A stretch of DNA of 64,000 nt from Zeugodacus cucurbitae (lineage: Eukaryota > Arthropoda > Insecta > Diptera > Tephritidae), in the NCBI RefSeq assembly GCF_028554725.1, contig NC_071670.1:66563001-66627000 (forward strand), read 5' to 3'. This document shows positions 23,155 through 36,632 of the stretch, one piece after another. The notes beneath the pieces are model-generated. The model searched no databases and had not been told where the DNA came from. It saw nothing but the letters and a program-made list of their open reading frames with translations. The translations under genes were made by a program, and so were the position numbers. The number at the start of each line of letters is the position of its first letter. Position 1 is the first letter of the stretch.

Positions 23155-26100
23155 GTGAGCGTTTCCGCAGATAACAACAATGCATCCATTATCATCTGAT
23201 AATCACTGATCAGCATGGATATGTCATAGTTCTCTTTCTGGGTAAAAAATGCGAGCAAAATATTGAGGGAGGGGTAGAACAGGACAGGGCAGGTTATCAA
23301 AAGCGTGCCAGCTTTGTGTTCAAACTGTTGGGATATTAGAGAAAAGCATACATAAATCTCAATTCCATGTGAGAATCTTAGTGTATTTAAAGATTGGAAA
23401 GATTTTCTACACTCTCCTTATATTTCTAAACATGAAAAAGGTTCAGTTAAGATATGGTCAGTGGTTCGAAGAATGATTACTATTTTATATAGATAAGTCG
23501 TTTTGAGAATCAGAATATTAATTTTTATCGAATTTATTATTGGGATTTAAACTAAAATTCTTCCGGAAATTGCTTTTAATTGGTTTTCAATTTTTTATCG
23601 ACGTCTTTCGATGTGACTATTAATAAAGCAATGCCTACAATTAGGCGAACCTTTCAATGACTTTTAAATTACTTAATTTATATTTTAATGCAGTTATTCC
23701 CTTACTTTCCTAATAGCAAATATTTTTTAATGGCTATATCTGTCTACCTCTATAAACATATGAAAAGCCTTAAAACCTATCAACTCTTCAAAAATGGCAA
23801 ATGAGGCATATTATGAGTTGAAGGAGGCTTGTGGCACTCATTTTCAAATTATACATGAAATTGTTCGGATTAAGTTCATACTTAAATTTAAAAAAAATCC
23901 TCTGACTATTGTATCCTTCGAATACTAAAAACGGTCCGGTTCCGGTGGTTCACATCATAACTTTTTTGCTTTAGAACGATAAAAGATATTATATGCTGCA
24001 CCTGTTTTTATTAAGTTTTCTTTTTTATATGAGATCTGGCATTGAGATCTCAGAGCGTATGCAGAATAACTTCCCAACGATTAGACTGGAAATCAGTCTA
24101 ATATTACGAGTCAAACCTTTCCTTTTAGTATGACAGCTACACATAAGGTTGACTTTACAATTGTAGAAATCTCACACACAAAGTAGTGCAGAGATTTGCT
24201 TAGGACCTTTTCCTACCCTTTTATATCAAAATCAATGAATTTATGACAGTCTTCCACTGAATTTATCATATATATATAATATATATATTCGAATGTGAAA
24301 AATTTACTACTTTTCGCTTACAATTTAAGTATACTTGTTGTAAAGTCATTAAGTATTTGCCAAGAGTTGAAGAGATATTCTAAATATTTTCTATATAACT
24401 ATCTTACAAGCATCTATTATTTGTTCAATACTTTTTCTATTTCCTCTTAATGGCATAGACATATTATTTTTCTAAAATTAATTACTATTTATTCGCAAGT
24501 GTCTCACACATACCACTCAACCATATTTATAGTATATTGATATTCCGGCATGACTTCTACAAAAAGTCATTGCAAAAAATATAAAAAAAAAGTCGCTCTC
24601 CATTTCGCAAAGGACACAAATATCAAAGGGAAGCATAGTGTGGTAAAAGCCGCAAAAAATCTCACTTTTTGCCACTTGAGCGCATCAAGTCAGGTATATA
24701 CTACTATGTATTTATGGAAAACAATTATTATCATATTTATGCAACACAAAGAGCTCCAGCTGAGAGCTCAGGCGCTGGCCAACTTATTATTGATTGTTTG
24801 GAAAACATTTGGCATGCAAACCATGTGGTCAAACAAACTGTTTTTTCTTTGCACCTACAAATTGCCACATGCACACACGCACATACATACATAGAACCAA
24901 AATAACAACAACAACACACTGTTGGCACTTGTGTGGAGGAAACGGTAATGCAGGAAAAGTAAAAATGCGGAAAACCACATAAAACAAGGGCATAATTAGC
25001 ATTTATGCAAGCAGGAATTACAAAGCAACAACAACAATAACATGAAAAGTAGTTTCAGTCAACAAAAGGATCGTTTACGCTTTGCCATTTTCAATGCAAT
25101 ATTCCAGCACTTTTTATAATCCCTTAAATGAGCCTTGAGTATAAGCATATAAACAGCTATTATATACTTATGTATTCATGTATGTATGTGAGTAGGTGTG
25201 TGTGTGTGTAGTAATGCAGGCGTAACACGTCAAAATATTGCAATATTAGATCGGTTTAAATAATGAGGCTTAAGGCACACGCATACCCGGCGTGACCATA
25301 TGTATGATTTCAAACTAATTTTCGAGCAAAAAAAGTATATAAAGGCGGCATGTACTACATATAGCATATACATTTATGTATATTTACACATACATACATT
25401 TACATGTACCCTTGTTTAACTTTGGACTACTAAACTACTACTAATATATACCGTTTCAAGTAACGGATATGCATTTAAGTATATAGTAGAAACATATACA
25501 TATATAGGTACATTTTTATATAAATAATTTACGCTATATACCCTTACACCTATGGAAACATGAACCTTCATATCCCAACGTTGGGTCAGTGTGTCAGAAC
25601 AAAAAAATTCATTTTAGACTTTTGCATTCTTTTCCACAAATCGCAAAGTGCCAAGCAGTAGTGAAGTTTTTCTTGAAAAAAAAAAAATAAAATTGCGGTT
25701 TTACAGTGCATAAATTTTTTATTGTACAACGTTTAAATTAAGTTTCTGCTCGAAAGTGTTTGTGTAATTTAGTCGAGCACTTGTAAGTCTTCACTACAGC
25801 TATGTACGTGCACTGCTTGCTCGTGTTTGGCTATCGTGTTTTTGAATGCGCCATTTTATCGTTTCTTATTGGTGTGATTACCTTGAAAGTATGTTAATTA
25901 CAATATGGAGTTTATTATCCATGTATATTACAAGTTATTATTATTATAGTTCACAATAACGGTGTAATATTTTATTGTAATTAGTGGGGTAGCTACATTT
26001 TCATATTGACGATTGTTTTCCATTGATTGATTCAGAGATTTTTGCCCCAAGCCACATATGTTTATCACCAATTTCATGACGGCCGGGTCTACGTATCTGG

Positions 26101-26888
26101 AACGCATTCGTATTTTTATTCGGCCAAGGACTGTAAAGTCGACAGCATTTCCCTCCTTAAACACACGAGTACATAGTAGGCTTACCATCATGATTTAAAG
26201 ACGGAAGTCCACGTATCCAATATCGGCCATTTTTTATATTTTTAAAGGTCATAAGATAATTTTTTTTATTGTTTTTAAACTTTAACTCCTTTTTATTGAG
26301 TCTTTCTGGATTATATATGTATTTTAACAAAATGGCTACTCAAGATAATTATTTGTTTCGCCTTCGAAGCGAGGTCCCAAACTGCTCTATTTATGACTCA
26401 TCGACCATTGTTCTGACACACAAAAAAATAGTATGTTTTTATTTGGATAAATTAACGGAATTCGATTCGATGCAGTACCCGCTGGAGGAAGCCGCGGAAG
26501 AGGACGACCTCCACTCCGGTGGAAAGACCAAGTGAAAAGTGACCTGGCTTCACTTGGTGTTTCCAGTTGGCGCCAAAAAGCAAAAAAGAGGAATGAGTGG
26601 CGAGCTCACACTAAATCGGTGCAAGTGTTGAATTCCTGCTTGGTAATCATAATATCCTAACCTTACTAGAATCTCTAAAAAACAAACTCGGCCTAACCAA
26701 ACAATTGAAAACATAAAATTTACACTTCAATAAGATCAAAGTGGTTTCAACTCTTTTATACATTTAGCACAATTTCGTGTACTCTCATTCATATCATAAT
26801 TCACACATATTTACATGTAATTATTTCATTGTCTATTTAACAATAAAACATTATTTTCTAAATACTTATAAATATTACTTTCTTTCAG
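23155..26888 (+). other. RUNX intron 3
   Basis: AT-rich, with no gene recognised. A short RTE fragment lies at 26465-26640. A minus-strand frame at 25928-26191 with an Arg-rich N-terminal half looks like decayed transposon coding rather than a gene. The intron ends TTTCTTTCAG. Confidence 0.7.
26465..26680 (+). mobile_element. RTE retrotransposon 3'-end fragment, sense orientation
   Basis: The + strand matches the complement of the 59.28-59.39 kb region. It spans the ATGCAGTACCCGCTGGAGGA stretch, the CCACTCCGGTGGAAAGACCA stretch and CCAGTTGGCGCCAAAAAGC. It encodes the last residues of the RTE protein in several frames. Only about 200 bases remain. Confidence 0.75.
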
Positions 26889-27104
26889 GTCCCACTGGCG
26901 GTCTGCCATTTCGCCCAGGAGGCATTTTCGATTCACCCTATCCGACGCCTTTGCGTGACTTCGAGCGTCGTTCCATGCGCCAACCTGTGTCGTCAGTGTC
27001 TTCCAGTACCAATGCGTTGCAGCAAATAGCCAATCACCCATCGCCCAATAGCAGTCGTGCGCTGAATAACGAACTATATAAACCAAATGCGGCAGAGATA
27101 TCAG
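26889..27104 (+). CDS. lz: RUNX coding exon 4 (post-Runt, Ets-interaction-like)
   Basis: Encodes residues 274-345: PTGGLPFRPGGIFDSPYPTP, LRDFERRSMRQPVSSVSSST, then ALQQIANHPSPNSSRALNNE. The DFERRSMR stretch resembles the LEQLRRTAMR segment that follows the Runt domain in vertebrate RUNX proteins, part of their Ets-interaction and autoinhibition region. The exon is 216 bases and phase 1 on both sides, so it can be skipped without shifting the frame. That agrees with the alternatively spliced Ets-interaction exon I recall for Drosophila lozenge. Donor TCAG then GTAATT is moderate, as expected for a regulated exon. Reading through would stop 11 codons into the intron. Confidence 0.88.
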
Positions 27105-29168
27105 GTAATTTATTAAATGAGGAGAAGCTTATTTAAAAGAAAAGTTGCTGAGACATACATAAGTATAGTTTATATAGAAGTTGTAATCTCTTTGTGTGAG
27201 TGTACTCGTATGTAAGAGTTTAATAGGCATTTTTGTGCGCACTCGTCATTTATCTTTCGTCATAGGTTCCTTTTAGCTTTAAAGCTCGCAAGCGTTTTGT
27301 AGTTCACTTGCGTCATTGTTTTGCTCTCGTTGCAGTTCATTGCCCAACAAAAGCAAGCACGCATTATATACATATGTAAAGTTATTATTATGCCATTTCG
27401 AAATTCTAATGGGAGTTGTAATGTGCTTCACATTAACCGTTTTAATTGAACTTTCCTAGAAAATTTGTCTGTCGTTACTTCGAAATCTGTGGTTTCCATT
27501 TCAGCACTATTCCTTGCGTGGTTCGTTAAGATTTTATTATTTTTTAGGAACTTTCTTTATGTCAATATACAGTTATTATTCATTGCTTATTTTAGACCAT
27601 TGAGAAATTATTGAATTATTGTATTTTCTTCAAGTTTATGTGTATATTTTTCATTGAAATCATCTTTGATTCATAAACTTTTCTGTGATGATTTCGAAGA
27701 GTTGCTAATAATTTTTATTTGATTGCTTATTTTTAGCGCTTTAAAGAATTGGCAAGATTGGACTCAGCTTTCTCGCAGAATTATTATTTTTTATATTATG
27801 ATGCTGAAAGGGTTAGGTCAGTATAGAGGCCTAAAGCCCAATTGAATAATATTTTTAGGGTCATGAAGGGTACTTTAAGTAAGCATTTTCTTTAATATTT
27901 ACGAAAATCTCTATAATTGTTCAAATTTAGGCAGGTAGGTAAGTAGGTAAAGTGGTTGCCGTTCTTAGGCCTTTAGGAGGTCCTTTGTGAAACCACCGGA
28001 ACTAAAATTCCCTCACAATACCAATTTCCCTTCTGAACCTTCCTGTGGTATTTAATTCAATAAGTTTTATTAAAACTACTTCCGAGAAATCAAGAAAATA
28101 AAGATATTATCCAGCCTCTTCCTCTTCTACTTCCTGGCAGCTTCTACAGAAAACATTATATGGTGTCCCCAATCTACTGGTGTATCTTAAAATTAGACCC
28201 GTTAGCACAATCTCATCAGAGTTCTTAAGGCGTTCGTTGTCTGCTTGTTGTCACGGATTGCTTCCACCGAGACTCAACCATATCTATGACATATTTCTCT
28301 ATTAAATATCTTAAAGAGGCATGTATATTCCCTCCTTATTGGAAGGTGATTCTAATGTAAAATTTTTTTGAAATTGTTTCTCACTCGTTCAGCTAGTTTG
28401 GATCCATATATATATATTTAATGTTTAAATTTAAATAGAAGTTCGCTTAGTATTGAATATCTTCAGTTGAGAAATCAGAAGCTCTTAGTCACTATTTTTC
28501 GGTTTTCTTCATATAATTGAGTTAACATCTGAAACTAAACAAAATTGCCAACATACAAATATATCCAAGCGACTAATTTGCTAATGAATTCAACAAATCG
28601 TCAATGCTGACTAATTTCATCAAACTGTTACATACGTATATGCCCATACAGATGTGATATGGCACAACTACGCAAGATCTATGGTAAATTAATAGAAGCT
28701 ACGATTTCCACATTTCTGACCATTTGACTTTTTTTGGAGAATTTCTAAACAGTTTAAATTAAAGCAACTACAATTAAGTTAATAAAACAACGTTCTACTG
28801 TTTCTATATTGTACGTATGTATATTTGCATATAAGCCTATAGCTGCGTATCGCAAGAAAGCAAGCATCATTTGAATATAAACAAATGATTTTTTCTTAAA
28901 ATGCTAAAGACACAAATGACACATCGGTGCGAATTTACAAAAAAAGCGTTTTTGCTACACAGTCCGGAAATGCCTACCGCGATAGTAGAGCGTAAACAAA
29001 GTATATGAATATTAATATAGTATGCAGCAGTAGAAGCACTCAACCAGTCCACAGCGGTAGGCCAAAAGCAACAAAGTGGCGCTTAAGCTGTTAATTTATT
29101 GAAAATGTAAAACAAATATAAATGGAGTAGCAGTAATTGGGAGGAAGAGATTAAACCTTCCACAAACT

Positions 29169-29191
29169 ACACACACACACACACACACACA
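29169..29191. repeat. (AC)n microsatellite
   Basis: About eleven uninterrupted AC units. Confidence 0.9.
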
Positions 29192-29311
29192 AACAAATGT
29201 AAATGTAAGCATATTGGTCATATGAGTATAGGAATGAATGAGCCAAAAACTTGCCTACAATTCGGAGAAATCAGTTCAAGGTAGCAGGAAGTATGCGCCG
29301 TTATATCAAGC

Positions 29312-29980
29312 ACATATCGCTCATTTACTTGAATAGTGTCACAACTCAAAAAACACGATTTTTGAGTTGAGTATGAAGAAATGTGCCCAATTTCAGCGTC
29401 CATATTGTAAAAAAATTTCATTCCGATCCGTAGAAAAATAAACCGTGAAATAAGAATGTGCCGTTATTAAACTTGTTATGTTGCAATATTTTTTAACCAC
29501 AATAACGTCACTTCTCAGTTGTGCCAGAATTAGGCATGGATTTTTTTCTGAAATAGAGACATATTTTGTGTTACAACACATATTGTCATAGAGTGAATTT
29601 GGTTTTCTTTTCAGAAAGAACGACACATTTTATATTACAACGATATTGGTGAAAAATTAATTAAATTTTTCGTATTGATTTTTTTCAACAAAAACGACAC
29701 GTTTGACTTATGACGGCGAAATTGATTTATATTTTTCACAAATAACGACATAATTCAAAATGGGTCACATTTATGTCCAAGAAAAAGCATTAGTACACTC
29801 TATTTGGTCCATTTCTGCTCAACATTGTATTTAATATATTACAGGCCACTAAATTTGTCAATAAACAGTTGGAATTTTTCTATATTTGCTAAATAAGAGA
29901 CAATTGAAAACTTTAAATCGCTCTCCTGAAAAATCGACTTTTTTGAGTTATGACACTATTCAAGTAAATGAGCGATATGT
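29312..29980. mobile_element. Foldback element with 41-bp near-perfect terminal inverted repeats
   Basis: The left arm 29313-29353 and right arm 29939-29979 are inverted copies matching at 40 of 41 positions; the arms start CATATCGCTCATTTACTTGA. Inside the left arm a further 10-base palindrome (AACTCAAAAA and TTTTTGAGTT) sits around 29343-29368. The interior of about 585 bases has several AACGACAC-like words and two overlapping short minus-strand frames (to 29626) that do not match a transposase I know. TA dinucleotides near both ends would fit a Tc1/mariner-type insertion, but the exact ends are ambiguous. Confidence 0.8.
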
Positions 29981-30389
29981 ATATTTATATATACGTACAT
30001 ATGGGTATATACTTATATATGCTTGTATCTTAAACATTTTATAATAATTATATCAAGTGTGAGGACTTTTATTTTGCGTGTGGAAGAAATGCGTCTTGCT
30101 TACTGCATCTAAATGCATATGGCATGCATACGATTACATATGTATGTATGAAATATGTTTTGAAGAGCGTAAAGCCACAAATCAATCCAAATGCGGTTAC
30201 GCAGATGTTGGATGCAGAAATTCCGGATTCAGAAACAAAAAACATTATATTGAGTTAACACAATTCTTATCGACAAGAAATTGCTTTTACTACATAACAG
30301 TAATTGTGATTAAATGCGTGGTACAGGGTGACCTGTTATGGAATAATGCAGTACTACAAATCAATCTCGTCCAATAGTGAAGTATGCGA

Positions 30390-30735
30390 GTTGTGTTAAA
30401 AAAATAACGGGAATTTTTCTGTTTTTTTTTAATATTTATTCATTCGTCTACATTATGATAGTATGTACTTTTGAGAGCGCCAATCGTCGAAACACTTCTC
30501 AAACTCAATTTTTGGCTCTTTCAGGGATTTCTCGTATGTGAAACAATGGCCCTTTAATGTTCTCTTTATGTAGGCTGTGGCATCGTTACAGTATTGTTTT
30601 GGACAGTTATGAAGAAGCAACGAAGTGTGACTTTTAACAAACGAAAATCGCCAAGCTAATAAAAACATGTTATATAACCTAATTTTTTTGTCGAACAACC
30701 TCTCAAACCAAGACATTTTAGGTAAAACTCTTTTT
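30390..30735 (-). mobile_element. Mariner (irritans-like) relic, transposase C-terminus
   Basis: The minus-strand frame 30453-30716 contains SLKEPKIEFEKCFDDWRSQK, matching the C-terminal FEKCFDDW region of irritans-type mariner transposases. The left edge has the TGTTAAAAAAATAACGGGAA phrase shared with the copy at 40.75 kb, the 3' terminal region. The catalytic region is missing. Confidence 0.65.
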
Positions 30736-31042
30736 AAAATAAGGTATTTTCTAGTAAATCTCTAAGGTTCGTTAGCACAATGTTGTGGAGAATTATCTTT
30801 TCAGATGTTCTGTGCTTATCTGAAACGAGGCACTGTTTCCGAGTACAGAGTGCATGTTTTCACATGAACGACCATATTTTTGTTCATTTATCGTTATATT
30901 ATTGTTCCTCGATCGAATTAATGGATTATGTTCAATATGTGAGGCACACATAGATCTCTAACTTTAGTTTTTTCATGAAGTCGTAGGACTAATGAAAGCT
31001 CTTATTTATAAAAACTAAATCATGAAATATTTTAACTTATTC

Positions 31043-31058
31043 CTCTCTCTCTCTCTCT
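31043..31058. repeat. (CT)n microsatellite
   Basis: Eight CT units in intron 4. Confidence 0.85.
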
Positions 31059-32604
31059 AATTCTAAACTAAGAGCCCTACCTATAAAACAAATCTTTACT
31101 GTTAACATTTTATTTTCTTCACCTCCTCGCGCCATAAAGCACACTTCAATTGTCCAAATTGACCAATTGCCAACTCTCGCGCTTCTCTTTGTGACCATAC
31201 TCCTCAATCAAACGGAAGCGTTTTAAATTTGTATTTTTTGGCAGGCTTTCAATTCAATTGCGACTACCAATATCCCACAATTTCGGATATAATTTGACTA
31301 CAATGCATGAGAGCGTGTGTGTGTTTCGGCAAGTAGGCAGCATAATAGCCGAATGCAATTTCTGCAGCAGGAAGAAGAGGCGATCAAAGGGAACGCTGCG
31401 AAATGAAATCTTTTGGCCCACAAAACGCAATGAGCCAGCCAAATGGACTGCAGAGTCGTCCAAGAAGGCAGTAAATAAAGCGCTGTAAATGAGCAGCACT
31501 AATAAAGGCAGAGCGTATGAGTCGATGAATCGACGAATTTTTGCGGTAAGCCATTGTTGGTAACCGCAGAATTGACCGCCGTCACCACCACCGCCACCGC
31601 TGCTGCCACCATCCCATTGCTATTGTTTTGCACGCATATGTACGCATGTATGTACTTGTGTGCGGAGGAACCGCAAGCGTTGTGGCAACTTCCGTTCCAT
31701 TCGCAGCCATTTTCCATTGCCGCTGGCCAAATCTACCATTGTTGGCCCAGAATGTCAAGTCAAAGTGCTCATATGCTTCTTAGTTGCGATTTAATATTGG
31801 CCAGCAAATTTGCATTCTTCCTCCTCTATGTTTGGGTGCAAAGGTGCAAAATGCAACATTTTGTGCGTTGCAATTGTCTGCTAATGATGTGCGGCGCTGG
31901 GAAGTAAGAACGGTGGTGATTTGAAGGCAGAGAGAGAGGCGAGAGATAAGAAGTAGAAAGTGCTGTGTTGTAAGAACAGGTGTGACTGAGAGAGGGATAA
32001 TGCATTTCGGTACATGTTCTTCAAGATGTTCTCTCACTGACATTGAGGCATATCTAACTTAAGTGCACCGTTCATTGATCATTTGTGGAGTGTGAGAACT
32101 TTACTTGGTTTTTTCCAGTGATCACTGGGATTTCGCACTTCATTCATGCAGCTTCTGTGCTCTTGTGAATATTGTTTTGTGCGCCAACGCTTGATTACTA
32201 AGATTATCCAAACTGTGTTGTATGTGTAGTAGCATATAATTTGCGGTACACATTACAAAAAATCGATTTCCGGTTTAATTTTTAATTCATTCAATTGTAA
32301 GAAGGAAATTGGTTTCAATTATTTAACGGTATTTTTCACATTCTTTTGCGTTGCTGCCAATAATAATGGTGGGTAAATTGGTTCAAGTATGCAAATTAAA
32401 TTATACTTTTTTTGCTCTCATTCACATTCTATAAAGGCACTTTTGAAATATAATTAGTTTTTCGTTTGTTAAAAGTGTGAACTTGTTGCTCGTTGCTTTT
32501 TCGTGAATACGGTAACGATTCTACAGCCTCCATATTTCACCAGACATGATTCCGTATGATTACTATTTCCAAAAATAAAGAGAACCTTAGTTTTAGAAGT
32601 AGAC

Positions 32605-32765
32605 GAGAACTCGCTGAATGATCCTAAGGCACTTCCAAAAGTTTGAGAAGTGTTTCGACAATTGGAAGAAGCGCTGGCATAAGTGCATATAATAGAATGG
32701 GGACTATTTTGAAGGCGACAACATTAATTACGAGTGAATAAATACCTTTTCCAAAAATCGTAAAT
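32605..32765 (+). mobile_element. Mariner 3'-end fragment, sense orientation
   Basis: The + strand reads, with small breaks, GTTTGAGAAGTGTTTCGACA then ATTGGAAGAAGCGCTGGCAT. This encodes FEKCFDNWKKRWHK, the C-terminus of an irritans-type mariner transposase, and then GDYFEGD. About 160 bases remain. Confidence 0.7.
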
Positions 32766-35742
32766 TAAAAAAAAATTTTAAAATAAAAAACCGTTTAGAA
32801 TAGGTTTATGATCACAGAAGTATCTAAGGTTTTCGTTTGATCAGTTTCTCGCTCTCAATAGAAATGACTTTGGAACCTGGGTATTCAAGATCGAACGAAT
32901 GGGAAATACCACACACATATGCTTAAATTGATTGCCATCAACAACAAGTCCTTTGCAATTATCAAACGTCAATTGAAGGGTAAATTAATGACAAAACTGA
33001 CCCCACACTCACACACACCGCCACACGCAACGAACTAATCACATACACACACAGGCGGCACGCACCGGCCGTTAGACCATTATTATTAGCCACTTTTGGC
33101 TGGAAGGACAGCGAACGAGCGCCCGACAATCATCCTTCGCAAACAATTTAGCGGCATTCACTCACGGCAGTGGCAGGCGGCTGACGGCATTTTTTGATTT
33201 GCGGCGTGTAATTCTCGGTGCGCAGCGCTTTGTTCTTGCGTGCACCCGCTAAAGACTCGCAGTTAAAAAAAAGCAACAAAAAATATTGAAGAAAATCCTG
33301 CAAGCCTTTGAGTTATGTCTACCCGGGCTGCCAGTGCTGCCTCGTAAATTATACGTTCGGAGTTTGTTTGAAGGCAACAGTAGCGTAGCAATCGCAATTT
33401 GTTTTGTTGCTGTGTTGCAACGTGGCTGTAATGCAACATTATAATTTATTTAGTTGTTGTGCCATTGGCAGCGGTTGGCTACTGGCTACGCGCGGTGTGT
33501 GTGTGGAGACTCACAGCAGGACGGCAGGTGGGCCATGCTTCGAGAGGGAGTTAGTGAGAGAGGGAGAGAGGAGGGTGCAGTGAATGAGGGTTAAGTGTAA
33601 TATTGCAAACTTGCTAAATTACTGTAAATAACATATTTGCTGTTGTTGTTGTGTTATGCCTGTTGTAATTTTCGCTTAATTGAAACATTAAAATGTGATA
33701 AGTACAGAGCTGAAGGATACAATTTTACTAACATATTTACATACTCGTATGTATATATTTATGTATTTATGGGCACATGTTTCGTGAGCTGTGAAAAAAG
33801 GTTCTGGGTCAATGAAATATGTGTCTGTGTTATGAAATATGAATTTGGTCCCAACTTATTTAAACAAAATTGTGAATCTACTGCCAACAGATACGTATTT
33901 CTTCCGCAGAGACCCTTAAAAATTCTTTCAAATACAACACCGTTTGATATAGACATTAATTCTTGATTTGAATCACCGAAAAAATCCAATATCCATCCAC
34001 TCTCAGTTTATAGCAACTACCTCTTGCTTTTGCTTTCAGCCCTCCAATAAAAAAGGACTCAAAAATTGTTAATTTCACCCAGTGATTGCCAATTTTATTA
34101 CTCAATTGCTTATTGAGCTCATTCTTGAGTTCTTTGACGACCGACCGATTTGATTTCCAATTGATGTAAGACAAACACTCTAACTATTTATCTGACAATG
34201 ACTCTTAGGTTTTGAGAATAAAACAGATCAGAAGTTGAACTTGAGCCTCTTCAAATGCCAGTAGGTCATTTGGCGCATCACAATAACACTGGGTCTCAGC
34301 TTGACTAGTTAGACTTTGACCCATCATTGGTTTAGTCGAAACAAACGATACCAAGATCAATAGGCTCTCGTTTTTTAGGTCCTCTAATTCGGTCGGCTGT
34401 ATTGCTTACACTTTCTTTTATCATCCCACGACGATGTTGTTGTAATTTTTTATCGCCGCAGTCGTTGTAACAACCTTCACAAGTCACATTTGATACCTAT
34501 CTTGTACATACACACATACACTAAACATCTTCTGGGAGCACCTTACTAACCCGCTTGTGAAAATTCAAGATTTTCCAACTCTAAACGCTAAACTCCAGCC
34601 ATGCCGCTTAATTTCTTTGAATTTAATTTATTAACTTCAGTAGAAATTAGCAACAACATTCCCGAAGAGCGTCACTCGTAAGTGGCAGCTTCCGCTGTTG
34701 ATTATTCGTCACACACACATATACTTATACGTCAGTTATAGAGCTAGCTACCTTTGCGCTCGCACCTGCTCAATCTGCTCAATTTTCTAAATAATTAATC
34801 AAAGTATTTATTTATTTACTTGACGTTTGGCTGCCTTTGACGGAATTTCACAATCTAACGAACAAATACTTGCGGAAGAATTTTCCTTACGCAAGTGACG
34901 ACAGATTTTTATTTACTCCTTTCATGATGTCTTCATTCTTGTTATAAATTGAACATGAATAATTTCCTTCTGCATGGCATGGTATAGCATAGCGTTACAT
35001 AGCATAGCATCCGTTTCGCTGGCAACCCTTATTCCGTGTGTGTCGCTTTGACATTTTGTTCAGCGTTGATTTGATGTCTCTCTCTACATACACACGTTTT
35101 ATTGATGGCGCTCAGCGGGGTTCCATATATTGCAGTTTTCCCTGATTGACATAGAATGTGTGTTCTACTCTTGATGAACATACATACATATATATAGGTA
35201 TGGATATATGGTGGGTTGCATGTGGGGAATCCTGTGAGTGTTCGTTTCGCAGCTTGGAACATGAAATTATTTTTCAATTAGCGCTTTTTATGATATTTTA
35301 TGTTTATGACATGTTTTGATAGCTCATTTGTACTTGAATCCTTTTTAAAGACTACATATGTAGCAAGGTATTATTTAAAAATAAATTATATAATTTGCAT
35401 ACAAAGTGGAATGAAGTTTATTCCAGAAAATCTCATGAAAGACCAACCAAAAGTTTCGGAACTGGTACCCTGGACGGAGAATACTGTTATCTCAGTAGAG
35501 TTTGAAGCGCCGGTCCTTTGTGATACCCAAAAAATCAAGATTTCTTGTTCCGACTTGCTCCACAGAGATCTTCAGATCTTCACGTATCGACGAAAAGTTT
35601 TGAGTTTTTGAGAGATCCGTTGAGGCGCCATCTGTTGGCTATATTGAAATTAGGTTATAACTACACTAAGACCACTTAAGATAATATAAAATAGTCTCAA
35701 AAATTTAATTTAAAAATATTTCTTCTCTTCTACTTTCCCTAG

Positions 35743-36632
35743 AAGCCAACGCATTGATGGGCGCCGCAGACTGGACAACCGGTTATTCGTCAAGTGCCTA
35801 CACGCCCTATCGCCATCACAACCCTTACCAATATCCACATCACACCGCGACTGCCGCCGCGTCCACCAATCTGCCGCACTGCGGCTATGATCCCACCGTA
35901 CCCACACCATTTACCACCGACCATGGACTGACAGCGGTACCCAGTATGCTAACGGACATGACCTCGTTATGTGAGTATCCACACAGCGGCATGGCGGCAG
36001 CGCCCGGCGCCTATATGCCACATGCGCAGCCGCCCATTTGCAGTCCCAATCACTATGATACCGGCAAGGCGGAGTTGGAGACCCTGAATACAACCTACCC
36101 CACATACAATAATTTTACCAACGGCTACAACAACTACAGTAGTTGCGCCGCACAAGGTGGCCCAGGTTATCCGTGTCAAGCAGCGCCCACTATGGTGCTT
36201 TGTCCGAAATTCTACTCACACACCGTTAATCAAAACGAGATCCACGTGCATGTGCACGACAATTCGTTGATCAGTTCGCTGACCGGTTACCGTTCTAGCA
36301 TTGAAATCGGCATTGGTACATCGGATCACGAGGCGTTGAGTGCACAAGGAGCGGCGGCGCAGGCGCTACATGATCCCCAAATGGGAGGCGGCGGTAGTGG
36401 AGGTGCTTTGGGCACAACAGCGGATGTCAGCAGCGCAGCACCGATCACGAGTAGCGAACATAACCTACAACAGCAGCAGCAACAGCATGACGCACAATCG
36501 CAACAGCAACAACAACAACAAACACATTTGGATGTGCCACATCAAGTTGATGCATCCGTGACGGGAGAGCAACATAGCGGCGCACGCAACGTGGACGTAG
36601 GCGATTTGGGCAACGTATGGCGTCCATATTGA
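35743..36632 (+). CDS. lz: RUNX transcription factor, last coding exon with VWRPY
   Basis: Begins after TTTCCCTAG and encodes residues 347-641 to a TGA at 36630-36632. The first part is rich in Tyr, Pro, His and Ala (for example YSSSAYTPYRHHNPYQYPHH), as in RUNX activation domains. Around the middle is HTVNQNEIHVHVHDNSLISS then SIEIGIG, which looks conserved but is unnamed. A Gly run (GGGGSGG) and a Gln tract (CAG/CAA mix at 36463-36521) follow. It closes with VGDLGNVWRPY; VWRPY is the Groucho-binding motif of fly RUNX proteins. The acceptor phase matches exon 4 (also exon 3 if exon 4 is skipped). Overlapping antisense frames are shadows of this codon usage. Confidence 0.92.

Larger units (their letters stand above)
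27105..35742 (+). other. RUNX intron 4 (8.6 kb)
   Basis: Largest intron. It contains a foldback element (29312-29980), a mariner remnant (30390-30735), a second mariner 3' end (32605-32765), CA and CT microsatellites, and GC-richer blocks at about 31250-31900 and 33030-33570 that could be regulatory. A short possible retroelement scrap lies at about 27940-28260. Small ORFs such as 31554-31907 and 35300-35611 show no recognised domain. Confidence 0.7.

Noticed and set aside
35300..35611. 103-codon + strand frame just before the last RUNX exon
   Set aside because: It has a fairly coding-like second half (LVPWTENTVISVEFEAPVL), but no domain is recognised, there is no splice agreement with the RUNX frame, and it lies in the intron. 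It may be an old transposon scrap.
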